From the NCBI GenBank assembly GCA_937890825.1, contig CALADS010000034.1, forward strand, positions 1-8,365: DNA of 8,365 nucleotides, in the 5' to 3' direction. The notes below the pieces were generated by a model, which was given only the letters and a program-made list of their open reading frames with translations, did not search any database and was not told the DNA's origin. Source of the DNA: an uncultured Bacteroides sp. GTDB lineage: Bacteria > Bacteroidota > Bacteroidia > Bacteroidales > Bacteroidaceae. Below are positions 1 through 4,857 of this stretch, piece after piece (within the stretch, counting starts at the first letter, position 1; each line of letters opens with the position of its first letter). Both the position numbers and the translations under genes were made by a program.

Positions 1-1
1 C

Positions 2-181
2 TACCTGCAACAGCAGATGTTCAAGGTGTTCCTCGGCTTCATGAAGCAGCTGGCACACAACTATCAGCAGGGAAGATACGATGACCGCAATGAGTGGGCA
101 TCGCGGCTTTCTGCAGAAGCCTATCAACGGCTCATTGAGTGTGACTTGATTTTTGACCCCGAATTTCCAACCTCTAAATGA
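2..181 (+). CDS. C-terminal end of an unrecognised mobile-element protein (partial)
   Basis: An open frame runs in from the left edge for 59 codons and stops with TGA at 179-181. The visible part is hydrophilic and probably helical, with many Gln, Arg and Glu residues. It ends in an acidic, aromatic stretch (LIECDLIFDPEFPTSK). No signal peptide, membrane segment or catalytic motif can be seen, and I do not recognise the family. The next gene starts 7 bases after its stop, so it is probably the upstream member of the same accessory operon. Codon use and composition match the next genes. The start lies outside the window, so full length is unknown. Confidence 0.6.
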   Translation, partial: YLQQQMFKVFLGFMKQLAHNYQQGRYDDRNEWASRLSAEAYQRLIECDLIFDPEFPTSK

Positions 182-188
182 CAGGACT

Positions 189-356
189 ATGGACGAATAT
201 GATTTTCCCGAATACGGCAGACAATGTGAGTTGATAACCCCTTGGCGAGGCTACCACCGAGGAACTATCGTAGCCCTCTCTGAACATGGTTTTGTGGTTC
301 AGTTCAGCAGTGGTGCAGAAATAGATGTTTATAAAGACGAAATAATTTTGGATTGA
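189..356 (+). CDS. Small orphan protein, 55 residues
   Basis: This short gene starts at ATG 189, seven bases after the preceding stop, and ends one base before the next ATG. A longer in-frame reading from a TTG at 153 would overlap the upstream gene and was not chosen. The N-terminus is acidic and aromatic (MDEYDFPEYGRQ). The rest alternates short hydrophobic strands with glycines and polar turns (RGTIVALSEHGFVVQF, then AEIDVYKDEIILD). That pattern suggests a small all-beta, possibly SH3-like barrel; this is an inference from the pattern only. Close packing between two genes supports it being real. Function is unknown. Confidence 0.6.
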   Translation: MDEYDFPEYGRQCELITPWRGYHRGTIVALSEHGFVVQFSSGAEIDVYKDEIILD

Positions 357-357
357 T

Positions 358-720
358 ATGTGCAGACTTATGACAACGCAGTTGGAGGAAGCCTTGAAAG
401 GCTTTCCTCTCTATTCCCAGGACGGCAAGGGAAAGGACGCTATTTGCCGTGCCATCTTTGCGCTCGGTGGTGTGCGGTGGTTCATTCTTGAAGGTGAAAA
501 GGAAGGCAACGACACCATTCTGTTCGGTATCGTCATCGGACTGATGGAGGATGAGTATGGCTACATTTCTTTGAATGAACTTTCGGACATTGAGTTGGAT
601 TTGACCAAACAAGGCTTCGGCAAGCTGCAAGTAAGGCAGCAGGAAAACTTCCATCCGGTGCCACTGAAAAAGTTGCGTGACAGCCGTCTGCAGGAGTTCC
701 TTGCAAGAATGGGTTATTGA
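358..720 (+). CDS. DUF2958 domain protein
   Basis: The 120-residue product matches the DUF2958 pattern. It has a PLYSQDGKGKDA block at residues 17-28, then a strand with W41 and the EGEKEGND block at 45-52. FG follows at 56-57 and EYGYISLNEL at 66-75. A C-terminal HPVPLKKL segment also resembles the family. DUF2958 proteins are common on plasmids and integrative elements, often near antirestriction or transfer-accessory genes; no biochemical role is established that I know of. The protein is soluble with no signal peptide. It begins one base after the upstream stop, so translational coupling is likely. A second in-frame ATG at 370 would remove four residues and cannot be excluded. Confidence 0.8.
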   Translation: MCRLMTTQLEEALKGFPLYSQDGKGKDAICRAIFALGGVRWFILEGEKEGNDTILFGIVIGLMEDEYGYISLNELSDIELDLTKQGFGKLQVRQQENFHPVPLKKLRDSRLQEFLARMGY

Positions 721-744
721 ACGTATGATTTGTAACAAGAAAGT

Positions 745-777
745 GACCTGCCATATCCATCACGGACTTGGCAGGTC
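745..777 (+). other. Perfect 9-bp inverted repeat between DUF2958 and the next gene
   Basis: GACCTGCCA (745-753) and TGGCAGGTC (769-777) are exact reverse complements around a 15-base loop. No T-run follows, so this is not a clear intrinsic terminator. It sits in the 77-base gap before ATG 798 and could be an RNA processing or attenuation structure, or an operator. Confidence 0.4.
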
Positions 778-797
778 TGTATGTAGCTTTATGTCTT

Positions 798-1175
798 ATG
801 AGAAATAAAAATGTATTCAGCATTGCAGCCTTGCTTGGCTGGACTGTTTCTGTAAAGTATGTAGATGGCAGTCTTTTCTTTGACTTCCATCGGAAAACCT
901 TGAGCGGTGTTCCGTTTTCCTTCACCGCTGAAATGAAAGATAGAAAGTTGGAGAACCTTATCAAGGAGATTGAATCCTTTGTGGATGCCATTGACCCTGA
1001 GACTTGTGCCGGGGAATGGATGATTCAGTCAGGTGCTATGGCTCCTTCCCGGTATCAGCAGGCGGTAAACGACATGGATACCATCCGGACTGATGCGTGG
1101 CTGCTGGCTTGCGAACTGAGGGAAGCTGACGGAAAGTCATTGCTGGCAGGCTTGCCCTGGAACCAATGGAACTGA
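798..1175 (+). CDS. Conserved-looking orphan protein of the mobile element, 125 residues
   Basis: The start is taken at ATG 798. The frame also has a TTG at 768, but that lies in the right arm of the inverted repeat and is less likely. The N-terminal third looks like a small beta sheet (TVSVKYVDGSLFFDFHRKT, GVPFSFTAEM). The middle is a helix rich in Lys and Glu (residues about 53-66). The C-terminal half is helical and ends with the tryptophan-rich tail LPWNQWN. It is acidic, cytosolic and has no recognisable catalytic motif. It resembles unnamed proteins I associate with Bacteroides conjugative elements, but I cannot assign a domain. It is the last + strand gene of this block and faces a - strand HTH gene. 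Confidence 0.65.
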   Translation: MRNKNVFSIAALLGWTVSVKYVDGSLFFDFHRKTLSGVPFSFTAEMKDRKLENLIKEIESFVDAIDPETCAGEWMIQSGAMAPSRYQQAVNDMDTIRTDAWLLACELREADGKSLLAGLPWNQWN

Positions 1176-1192
1176 CCCCACATTCTACTACT

Positions 1193-1233
1193 ATTCAAAG
1201 ACAGCCTTCTACCGAGATGTGCTGTCTTTGAAT
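1193..1233. terminator. Hairpin between convergent genes, possible bidirectional terminator
   Basis: A 13-bp perfect inverted repeat, ATTCAAAGACAGC (1193-1205) and GCTGTCTTTGAAT (1221-1233), has a 15-base loop. It lies 17 bases after the + strand stop and overlaps the last codons of the - strand HTH gene. Neither side carries a long T-run, so termination efficiency is uncertain. Its place between two converging genes is what one expects of a shared terminator. Confidence 0.5.
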
Positions 1234-1496
1234 TTGCGCCCTTTCTTGGGGAGACCTGCCGCTTTATAGGCAAGCAGGTCGCTTCCCTGGAATACGATGC
1301 CTCTTTTATCGGTATGGATCCGGATAAAAGGAAGCGGACGTTCCTCATGTCTGATGTAGTCATAGATGGTACACCGGTGGATGCCGAGGAAGATACAGGC
1401 TTCCTTCACGGAATATCTTTTTTCCGGGAGTATCACAATCGTTTGTATTTGCTGTATATAGTTCATAAGTATTCTTTTGGGTGTAAAGTTACTCAT
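1209..1496 (-). CDS. Excisionase-like helix-turn-helix protein, 95 residues
   Basis: The protein carries one winged helix-turn-helix of the MerR/excisionase (HTH_17) type at residues 28-49 (YSVKEACIFLGIHRCTIYDYI). The wing follows (FIRIHTDKRGIVFQGSDLLAYKAAG, about 57-81), with the usual basic strand and a SDLLAY helix start. The tail is lysine-rich. Such proteins bind DNA and in Bacteroidales mobile elements often act as recombination directionality factors or small regulators. An alternative ATG at 1466 would shorten it to 85 residues and keep the whole domain. It is transcribed toward the + strand block and overlaps the shared hairpin at its 3' end. No good TAnnTTTG promoter was found upstream. 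DNA binding is well supported; the excision role is inference. Confidence 0.7.
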   Translation of the reverse strand: MSNFTPKRILMNYIQQIQTIVILPEKRYSVKEACIFLGIHRCTIYDYIRHEERPLPFIRIHTDKRGIVFQGSDLLAYKAAGLPKKGRKFKDSTSR

Positions 1497-1696
1497 GCAG
1501 GTCCATTCTTACAATAGGTAAAATCTTTGATAATGAGGGATATTGTGATGTTTTGAAAGACTTTGTATTACTCATTACTTGTTGCCAAGGTGAGTTCGGT
1601 CTTTCCTGAATGATTTATATGGGAATGACTTGCGATTTCTGTTTATGGAATGTATAAGTTCAGAAACAGGATTGGTATAGACGGTGACAGTTCTAT

Positions 1697-1729
1697 TTTG
1701 TCATCTCTGCCTGCGAGGATATTTTTTTG
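1697..1729 (+). promoter_or_regulatory. Candidate Bacteroides-type promoter for the PRTase-SLOG pair
   Basis: A TTTG box at 1697-1700 is followed after 21 bases by TTTTTTTG at 1722-1729, which differs from TAnnTTTG only at the second base. Transcription would start near 1736. This leaves about 175 bases of leader before the ATG at 1912. Confidence 0.4.
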
Positions 1730-1767
1730 CAAAGGTATTGCTGTCATCACCAAACGTCAAATCCCTT

Positions 1768-1807
1768 GCAGAAAATCTTCCTCAAACAAGTTGAGCGTAT
1801 TTTCTGC
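1768..1807 (+). promoter_or_regulatory. Nested hairpin 1 in the PRTase leader
   Basis: The outer stem GCAGAAAAT (1768-1776) pairs perfectly with ATTTTCTGC (1799-1807). Inside it, CTCAA (1781-1785) pairs with TTGAG (1791-1795) around a 5-base loop. A two-tier hairpin in a long leader suggests post-transcriptional control, or folding of a small RNA. Confidence 0.45.
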
Positions 1808-1858
1808 CCTGAATTTGCCTTATTGGGCTGCCAGCACTCTGATAAAAGCAAAAAATAT

Positions 1859-1895
1859 CCCTTCGGACAAGCTGAAAAACAGCAAAACAGAAGGG
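1859..1895 (+). promoter_or_regulatory. Nested hairpin 2 just before the PRTase start
   Basis: The outer stem CCCTTC (1859-1864) pairs with GAAGGG (1890-1895). The inner GCTG (1871-1874) pairs with CAGC (1880-1883) around five A residues. On the + strand it is followed by A-rich sequence and ends 16 bases before ATG 1912, so it could mask or expose the start region. Read on the - strand it is followed by ATATTTTTTG, which would be terminator-like, but no gene on that strand needs it. Confidence 0.45.
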
Positions 1896-1911
1896 AAAAA
1901 AATCAGAGCGT

Positions 1912-2481
1912 ATGGCACAGATTGACAATAACCTCAAGAAGCAGTTGGCAAAACCTCAGACATGGTTCTGCAAGTATTTTCCCAAGCGTATTCGCAACGT
2001 CGGTGAAAAGGAAATTTCCGACAGACAGATGGTGTACGATTTCAAAGACGGAAGAAACTTTGAAGCGGTAGCGCAAATGACCGCAGCAAACATGCAGGAA
2101 CAATACGGCGAATCCTGCAAGAATATTGTTTTCGTTCAAGTTCCGGCATCCACAAGTTCAAAGAACGAACTCCGTTACAAGGCTTTTTGTGAAAGGGTTT
2201 GTGAACTGACCGGAGCTATCAACGGCTATGAGCATGTAAGGGTAATCGGCGGACGGCTTGCCATTCATGAAAACCGGAAGATGGAAAAGGAAATCCGCAA
2301 AGTGCATATCATCGATTTTGATGAAGATTGGTTCAGTGGAAAATCCGTAGTGACATTTGATGATGTTATCACTCGCGGCATCACATGGGCTACCTATGCT
2401 GACCAGTTGGAGAATTTGGGCGCACATGTTATCGGGGGCATCTTCCTGGCTAAAACTCACTATAAAGTAAACAGACAATGA
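1912..2481 (+). CDS. ComF-like phosphoribosyltransferase-fold protein
   Basis: The 189-residue protein has a clear type I phosphoribosyltransferase PRPP-binding motif at residues 146-159 (VVTFDDVITRGITW), with the acidic pair D150-D151 and the T-R-G loop. After it comes the usual helix, then a strand ending the fold (AHVIGGIFLAKTHY, 171-184). An earlier VPAS... block (78-81) and the following Arg/Lys-rich helix match the ComF-type layout. The N-terminal 60 residues are basic, with no zinc-binding cysteine cluster as in full ComF. Family members transfer or recognise phosphoribosyl groups; the substrate cannot be told from sequence. The stop overlaps the next start (ATGA at 2478-2481), so it is translationally coupled to the SLOG gene. 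A structured leader precedes it. Confidence 0.75.
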   Translation: MAQIDNNLKKQLAKPQTWFCKYFPKRIRNVGEKEISDRQMVYDFKDGRNFEAVAQMTAANMQEQYGESCKNIVFVQVPASTSSKNELRYKAFCERVCELTGAINGYEHVRVIGGRLAIHENRKMEKEIRKVHIIDFDEDWFSGKSVVTFDDVITRGITWATYADQLENLGAHVIGGIFLAKTHYKVNRQ

Positions 2482-2966
2482 AACAAAGATTTACGATAAA
2501 GGAGGCTTCCATAGCCTTTACAGGGCATCGGAATATTGCACCCGAACAGAAAGATAAGGTGAGAGAACGGCTCAGAAAGGCCGTTTCTCTTGCTTACAAG
2601 GAAGGAAAGTACCAATGTATCTGTGGGATGGCTTTGGGTTTCGACATGCTCGCAGCGGAGGAAGTTCTTTCCCTCAAAGCTCGCCTTCCTTATCTGCAAC
2701 TGATAGCTGTTGTGCCGTTCAGAGGACAAAACAGCCGTTGGGACTTGGCAGAACAGCAACGATATGACCATATACTTGCCAAGGCAGACAAGGTGATTGT
2801 GTTGAGTGATACCTATTATAAAGGATGTTTGCTCAAACGGAATGACTTCATGCTGCAGCATTCAAACTATGTGATTGCCTATTATGACGGAAAACAGAAA
2901 GGAGGGACTTATTATACTTGCCGTGAGGCTCGGAAGAGGGGGATGACTGTCGTCAATCTCTTTTAA
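2478..2966 (+). CDS. SLOG / YpsA-family (DUF1273-like) protein
   Basis: This 162-residue protein has the Rossmann-like SLOG fold signatures in order. FTGHR is at 14-18 and the glycine/acidic block CGMALGFDMLAAE at 49-61. The strand-turn VVPFRGQNSRW is at 78-88, RNDFML at 121-126 and GGT at 142-144. The arrangement fits the YpsA/DUF1273 branch, related to DprA and LOG proteins, which bind nucleotides or nucleotide-derived ligands. It lacks the PGGxGTxxE motif of LOG phosphoribohydrolases, so that activity is not predicted. No membrane or signal segment is present. It shares an ATGA overlap with the phosphoribosyltransferase, suggesting a joint role in making, sensing or altering a nucleotide; that is inference. 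Three 33-bp repeats begin directly after its stop. Confidence 0.8.
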   Translation: MKQRFTIKEASIAFTGHRNIAPEQKDKVRERLRKAVSLAYKEGKYQCICGMALGFDMLAAEEVLSLKARLPYLQLIAVVPFRGQNSRWDLAEQQRYDHILAKADKVIVLSDTYYKGCLLKRNDFMLQHSNYVIAYYDGKQKGGTYYTCREARKRGMTVVNLF

Positions 2967-2970
2967 TGCC

Positions 2971-3069
2971 AAACATTTTGCTGATTCCGACAAAAACCGC
3001 TAAAAACATTTTGCTGATTTCGACAAAAACTGCCGAAAACATTTTGCTGATTTCGACATATTGTGTATT
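2971..3069. repeat. Three 33-bp tandem direct repeats before the ATPase gene
   Basis: Units begin at 2971, 3004 and 3037, a strict 33-bp spacing. The first 22 bases (AAACATTTTG, CTGATT, then CGACA) are identical in units 2 and 3, and unit 1 has one change (T to C at unit position 17). Units 1 and 2 stay similar to the end (AAAAAC, GC). Unit 3 diverges after its 22nd base into the promoter spacer and -7 box. TTTTG and CAAAA within each unit form a short interrupted inverted repeat. Three helical turns per unit would place identical sites on one DNA face, as expected for an operator or iteron array. Confidence 0.85.
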
Positions 3070-3073
3070 TTTG
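3043..3073 (+). promoter_or_regulatory. Bacteroides-type promoter of the AAA ATPase gene
   Basis: TTTG at 3043-3046 is followed after exactly 19 bases by TATTTTTG at 3066-3073, a perfect match to TTTG-N19-TAnnTTTG. The start of transcription should fall near 3080, 16 bases before ATG 3096. The TTTG box lies within the third 33-bp repeat, so a repeat-binding protein would compete with or recruit RNA polymerase. Confidence 0.75.
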
Positions 3074-3095
3074 TAATCAAATAAACTCTCAGTAT

Positions 3096-4460
3096 ATGTC
3101 CGAAAAAATATTCAAACGCAAAATTTATGAAAGAATGCTCCAATGGAAGCAGGAAAGTGATGGACAGACTGCACTTTTGATAAAAGGTGCACGTCGAATC
3201 GGAAAATCAACCATTGCTGAGGAGTTCGCCCGTAGAGAGTATGACTCCTATATCAACATCGATTTTTCAATAGCTGATGCAGCAGTCAAAGAATTGTTCT
3301 CCCATATTTCAGATTTGGATTACTTTTTTCTGCGGATTCAGTCACTATTCAATGTTTCATTGCATGAACGAAAATCGGTTATCATTTTCGATGAAGTGCA
3401 ACTGTATCCACCGGCCCGACAAGCCATCAAGCACTTGGTTAAGGACCGGAGGTATGACTATATTGAAACAGGGTCACTTCTTTCCATTAAAAAGAATGTG
3501 AAAGGAATCGTAATTCCGAGTGAAGAAACACGTATCTCTATGTACCCGTTGGATTTCGAAGAGTTTTTATGGGCTGTCAATAAATCCCAAACCTACGATT
3601 TGATTAGATACTCATACCAAAACTTAAAATCATTGGGTGATGCTGTCAATCGTGACCTTATGCGTAATTTTCGTCTTTACATGCTTATAGGTGGTATGCC
3701 GCAGGCCGTAAATGCTTATTTGGAATCGAATGATTTTTCAGCCATAGATGCGGTAAAGCGTAATATTCTCGAACTCTATATTGATGATTTCCGTAAAATA
3801 GACCCGACAGGACGTGCTTCACGCTTGTTTACTTCAATACCTGCAGAACTCTCCCGAAACTCGAAGCGTTATCAGGTGGGAAGCGTGATTGAGAATGCAA
3901 CTGCCTCCAGACTGGGTGAGTTGCTGATGGATATGGCGGATTCGATGACGGTAAATTTTTCCTATCATGCAAATGACCCCAGTGTAGGTTTTTCCCTTCA
4001 TGCCGATTATGATTGTTTCAAGTTGTTCCTTGCCGATACAGGACTGTTCGTTACACTCGCTTTTATGGATCGCGATTATACAGAAAATGTGATATACCAG
4101 AAACTTCTTTCGGATAAGCTTGCTGTGGATCTGGGGTATGTATATGAAAATGCGATAGCCCAGATGCTCAAGAGTGCCGGCAATGAATTATTCTACTATA
4201 CTTTCCAGGAAGAAATAGTCAAGGACGAAGACGGGAACAAGACTGTCCGTAACTATGAGGTGGATTTCCTGCTTTCCCGCAAAGATAAGATATGTCCTAT
4301 TGAAGTGAAGTCCTCCGGATATAAGTCCCATAAGTCGCTTGATGTTTTCCAGGAGAAATTTTCTTCAAGAATCCTGCAAAGGTATCTTCTCTACACAAAA
4401 GATGTAAGAAAAGACAAGGATATTTTCTGTTTGCCTGCATACATGACGGGATTGTTTTAG
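3096..4460 (+). CDS. AAA ATPase with DUF4143 / PD-(D/E)XK-like C-terminus
   Basis: The 454-residue protein has a Walker A motif at 31-39 (GARRIGKST), Walker B at 95-102 (VIIFDEVQ) and a sensor-like ETGS at 124-127. The family block GGMPQAV is at 199-205. The C-terminal domain ends with the nuclease-fold pattern NYEVDF (386-391) and PIEVKSS (401-407), spaced as in PD-(D/E)XK enzymes. This is the AAA_14/DUF4143 architecture, abundant in Bacteroidetes. Its role is unclear; links to mobile DNA and defence are proposed rather than proven. The start is ATG 3096, since the upstream GTG at 3063 lies within the promoter. The gene is a single transcription unit with its own promoter and strong terminator. 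All motifs are intact. Confidence 0.85.
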   Translation: MSEKIFKRKIYERMLQWKQESDGQTALLIKGARRIGKSTIAEEFARREYDSYINIDFSIADAAVKELFSHISDLDYFFLRIQSLFNVSLHERKSVIIFDEVQLYPPARQAIKHLVKDRRYDYIETGSLLSIKKNVKGIVIPSEETRISMYPLDFEEFLWAVNKSQTYDLIRYSYQNLKSLGDAVNRDLMRNFRLYMLIGGMPQAVNAYLESNDFSAIDAVKRNILELYIDDFRKIDPTGRASRLFTSIPAELSRNSKRYQVGSVIENATASRLGELLMDMADSMTVNFSYHANDPSVGFSLHADYDCFKLFLADTGLFVTLAFMDRDYTENVIYQKLLSDKLAVDLGYVYENAIAQMLKSAGNELFYYTFQEEIVKDEDGNKTVRNYEVDFLLSRKDKICPIEVKSSGYKSHKSLDVFQEKFSSRILQRYLLYTKDVRKDKDIFCLPAYMTGLF

Positions 4461-4466
4461 ATGAAG

Positions 4467-4488
4467 ACCCATGAGTCTGCTCACGGGT
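4467..4488 (+). other. Short imperfect hairpin after the ATPase gene
   Basis: ACCCATGAG (4467-4475) pairs with CTCACGGGT (4480-4488) with one A-C mismatch and a 4-base loop. It begins 7 bases after the stop codon and precedes the main terminator. It may help termination or protect the 3' end. Confidence 0.35.
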
Positions 4489-4499
4489 TATTTATAGAT

Positions 4500-4559
4500 G
4501 ACACAAAGCGGAATCCTTATCTGAAAACCAAAGATAGAATTTCGCTTTGTGTCTTTTTT
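4500..4559 (+). terminator. Strong intrinsic terminator of the ATPase gene
   Basis: GACACAAAGCG (4500-4510) pairs perfectly with CGCTTTGTGTC (4543-4553). The stem continues inward through one G-T pair (GAAT with ATTT), and TATCT with AGATA can pair further in. Six T residues follow at 4554-4559. It acts on the + strand, 40 bases after the ATPase stop. Confidence 0.85.
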
Positions 4560-4569
4560 CTGAAAACAT

Positions 4570-4598
4570 ACTTGGACTGGTGTGGTGGGAGTCCAAGT
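4570..4598 (-). terminator. Candidate terminator of the - strand primase operon
   Basis: ACTTGGACT (4570-4578) and AGTCCAAGT (4590-4598) form a perfect 9-bp stem with an 11-base loop. It lies 12 bases beyond the stop of the last - strand gene. On that strand the next bases are ATGTTTTC, a weak T-run. Flanking TCTGAAA and TTTCAGA sequences can extend the fold. Confidence 0.5.
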
Positions 4599-4610
4599 CT
4601 GCTGGTTGTT

Positions 4611-4820
4611 TCAGAGGGTGCATAGGACATGCCAGCAATCAATGATGGATTGTCCGGAATACTTAGGCCGATAGACATTGCCCGGATTCAACGGCTTGAT
4701 ATAGCCGCTTTCCCTGTATTTCCGGAGTGTCTTGTAGCTTATGCCCAGCTCGGCGCATACACGTTTGACGGAATAGACCCCGTTCGGGTCGCATGTAGGT
4801 TTCATTTCTCTCATAAGCAT
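4611..4820 (-). CDS. Small MerR/excisionase-type helix-turn-helix protein, 69 residues
   Basis: Nearly the whole protein is one HTH_17-like domain. YSVKRVCAELGISYKTLRKYR (16-36) gives the helix-turn-helix, followed by a short wing and the helix start SGQSIIDCW (55-63). It is similar in size to small excisionases and regulators of Bacteroidales mobile elements. It lies 37 bases after the stop of the primase gene in the same direction and is probably the last gene of the operon. Internal ATGs at codons 3 and 6 could be the true start without affecting the domain. DNA binding is likely. Whether it is a directionality factor, a replication accessory or a copy control protein is unknown. Confidence 0.7.
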   Translation of the reverse strand: MLMREMKPTCDPNGVYSVKRVCAELGISYKTLRKYRESGYIKPLNPGNVYRPKYSGQSIIDCWHVLCTL

Positions 4821-4857
4821 TAAATTGTTAGATTGACTATTCCCAATAGCGGAAGCA

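Larger units (their letters stand above)
1497..1911. other. 415-base intergenic region with leader signals
   Basis: No credible gene lies here. The left 150 bases separate the divergent HTH and phosphoribosyltransferase genes. They contain a loose inverted repeat, TAATGAG (1531-1537) with CTCATTA (1571-1577). The right part holds a candidate promoter and two nested hairpins, listed separately. Two open frames across the right part lack good starts, run into the next gene out of frame and have no protein-like features. Confidence 0.6.

Noticed and set aside
153..188. TTG start at 153 for the 55-residue protein and TTG start at 768 for the 125-residue protein
   Set aside because: The first overlaps the upstream gene and the second lies in a hairpin arm; ATG codons at 189 and 798 fit the spacing better.
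1650..2071. Two overlapping + strand frames in the leader (1650-1925 and 1727-2071)
   Set aside because: They run out of frame into the PRTase gene, lack good starts (the second begins at TTG), and their translation shows no domain-like pattern. The DNA is better explained as a structured leader.
2478..2966. LOG-type cytokinin phosphoribohydrolase
   Set aside because: The PGGxGTxxE catalytic motif is absent; the motif order fits the YpsA/DUF1273 branch of SLOG.
2971..3069. CRISPR array
   Set aside because: Three repeats are contiguous at 33-bp period with no unique spacers; the third carries a promoter box, so they are tandem regulatory repeats.
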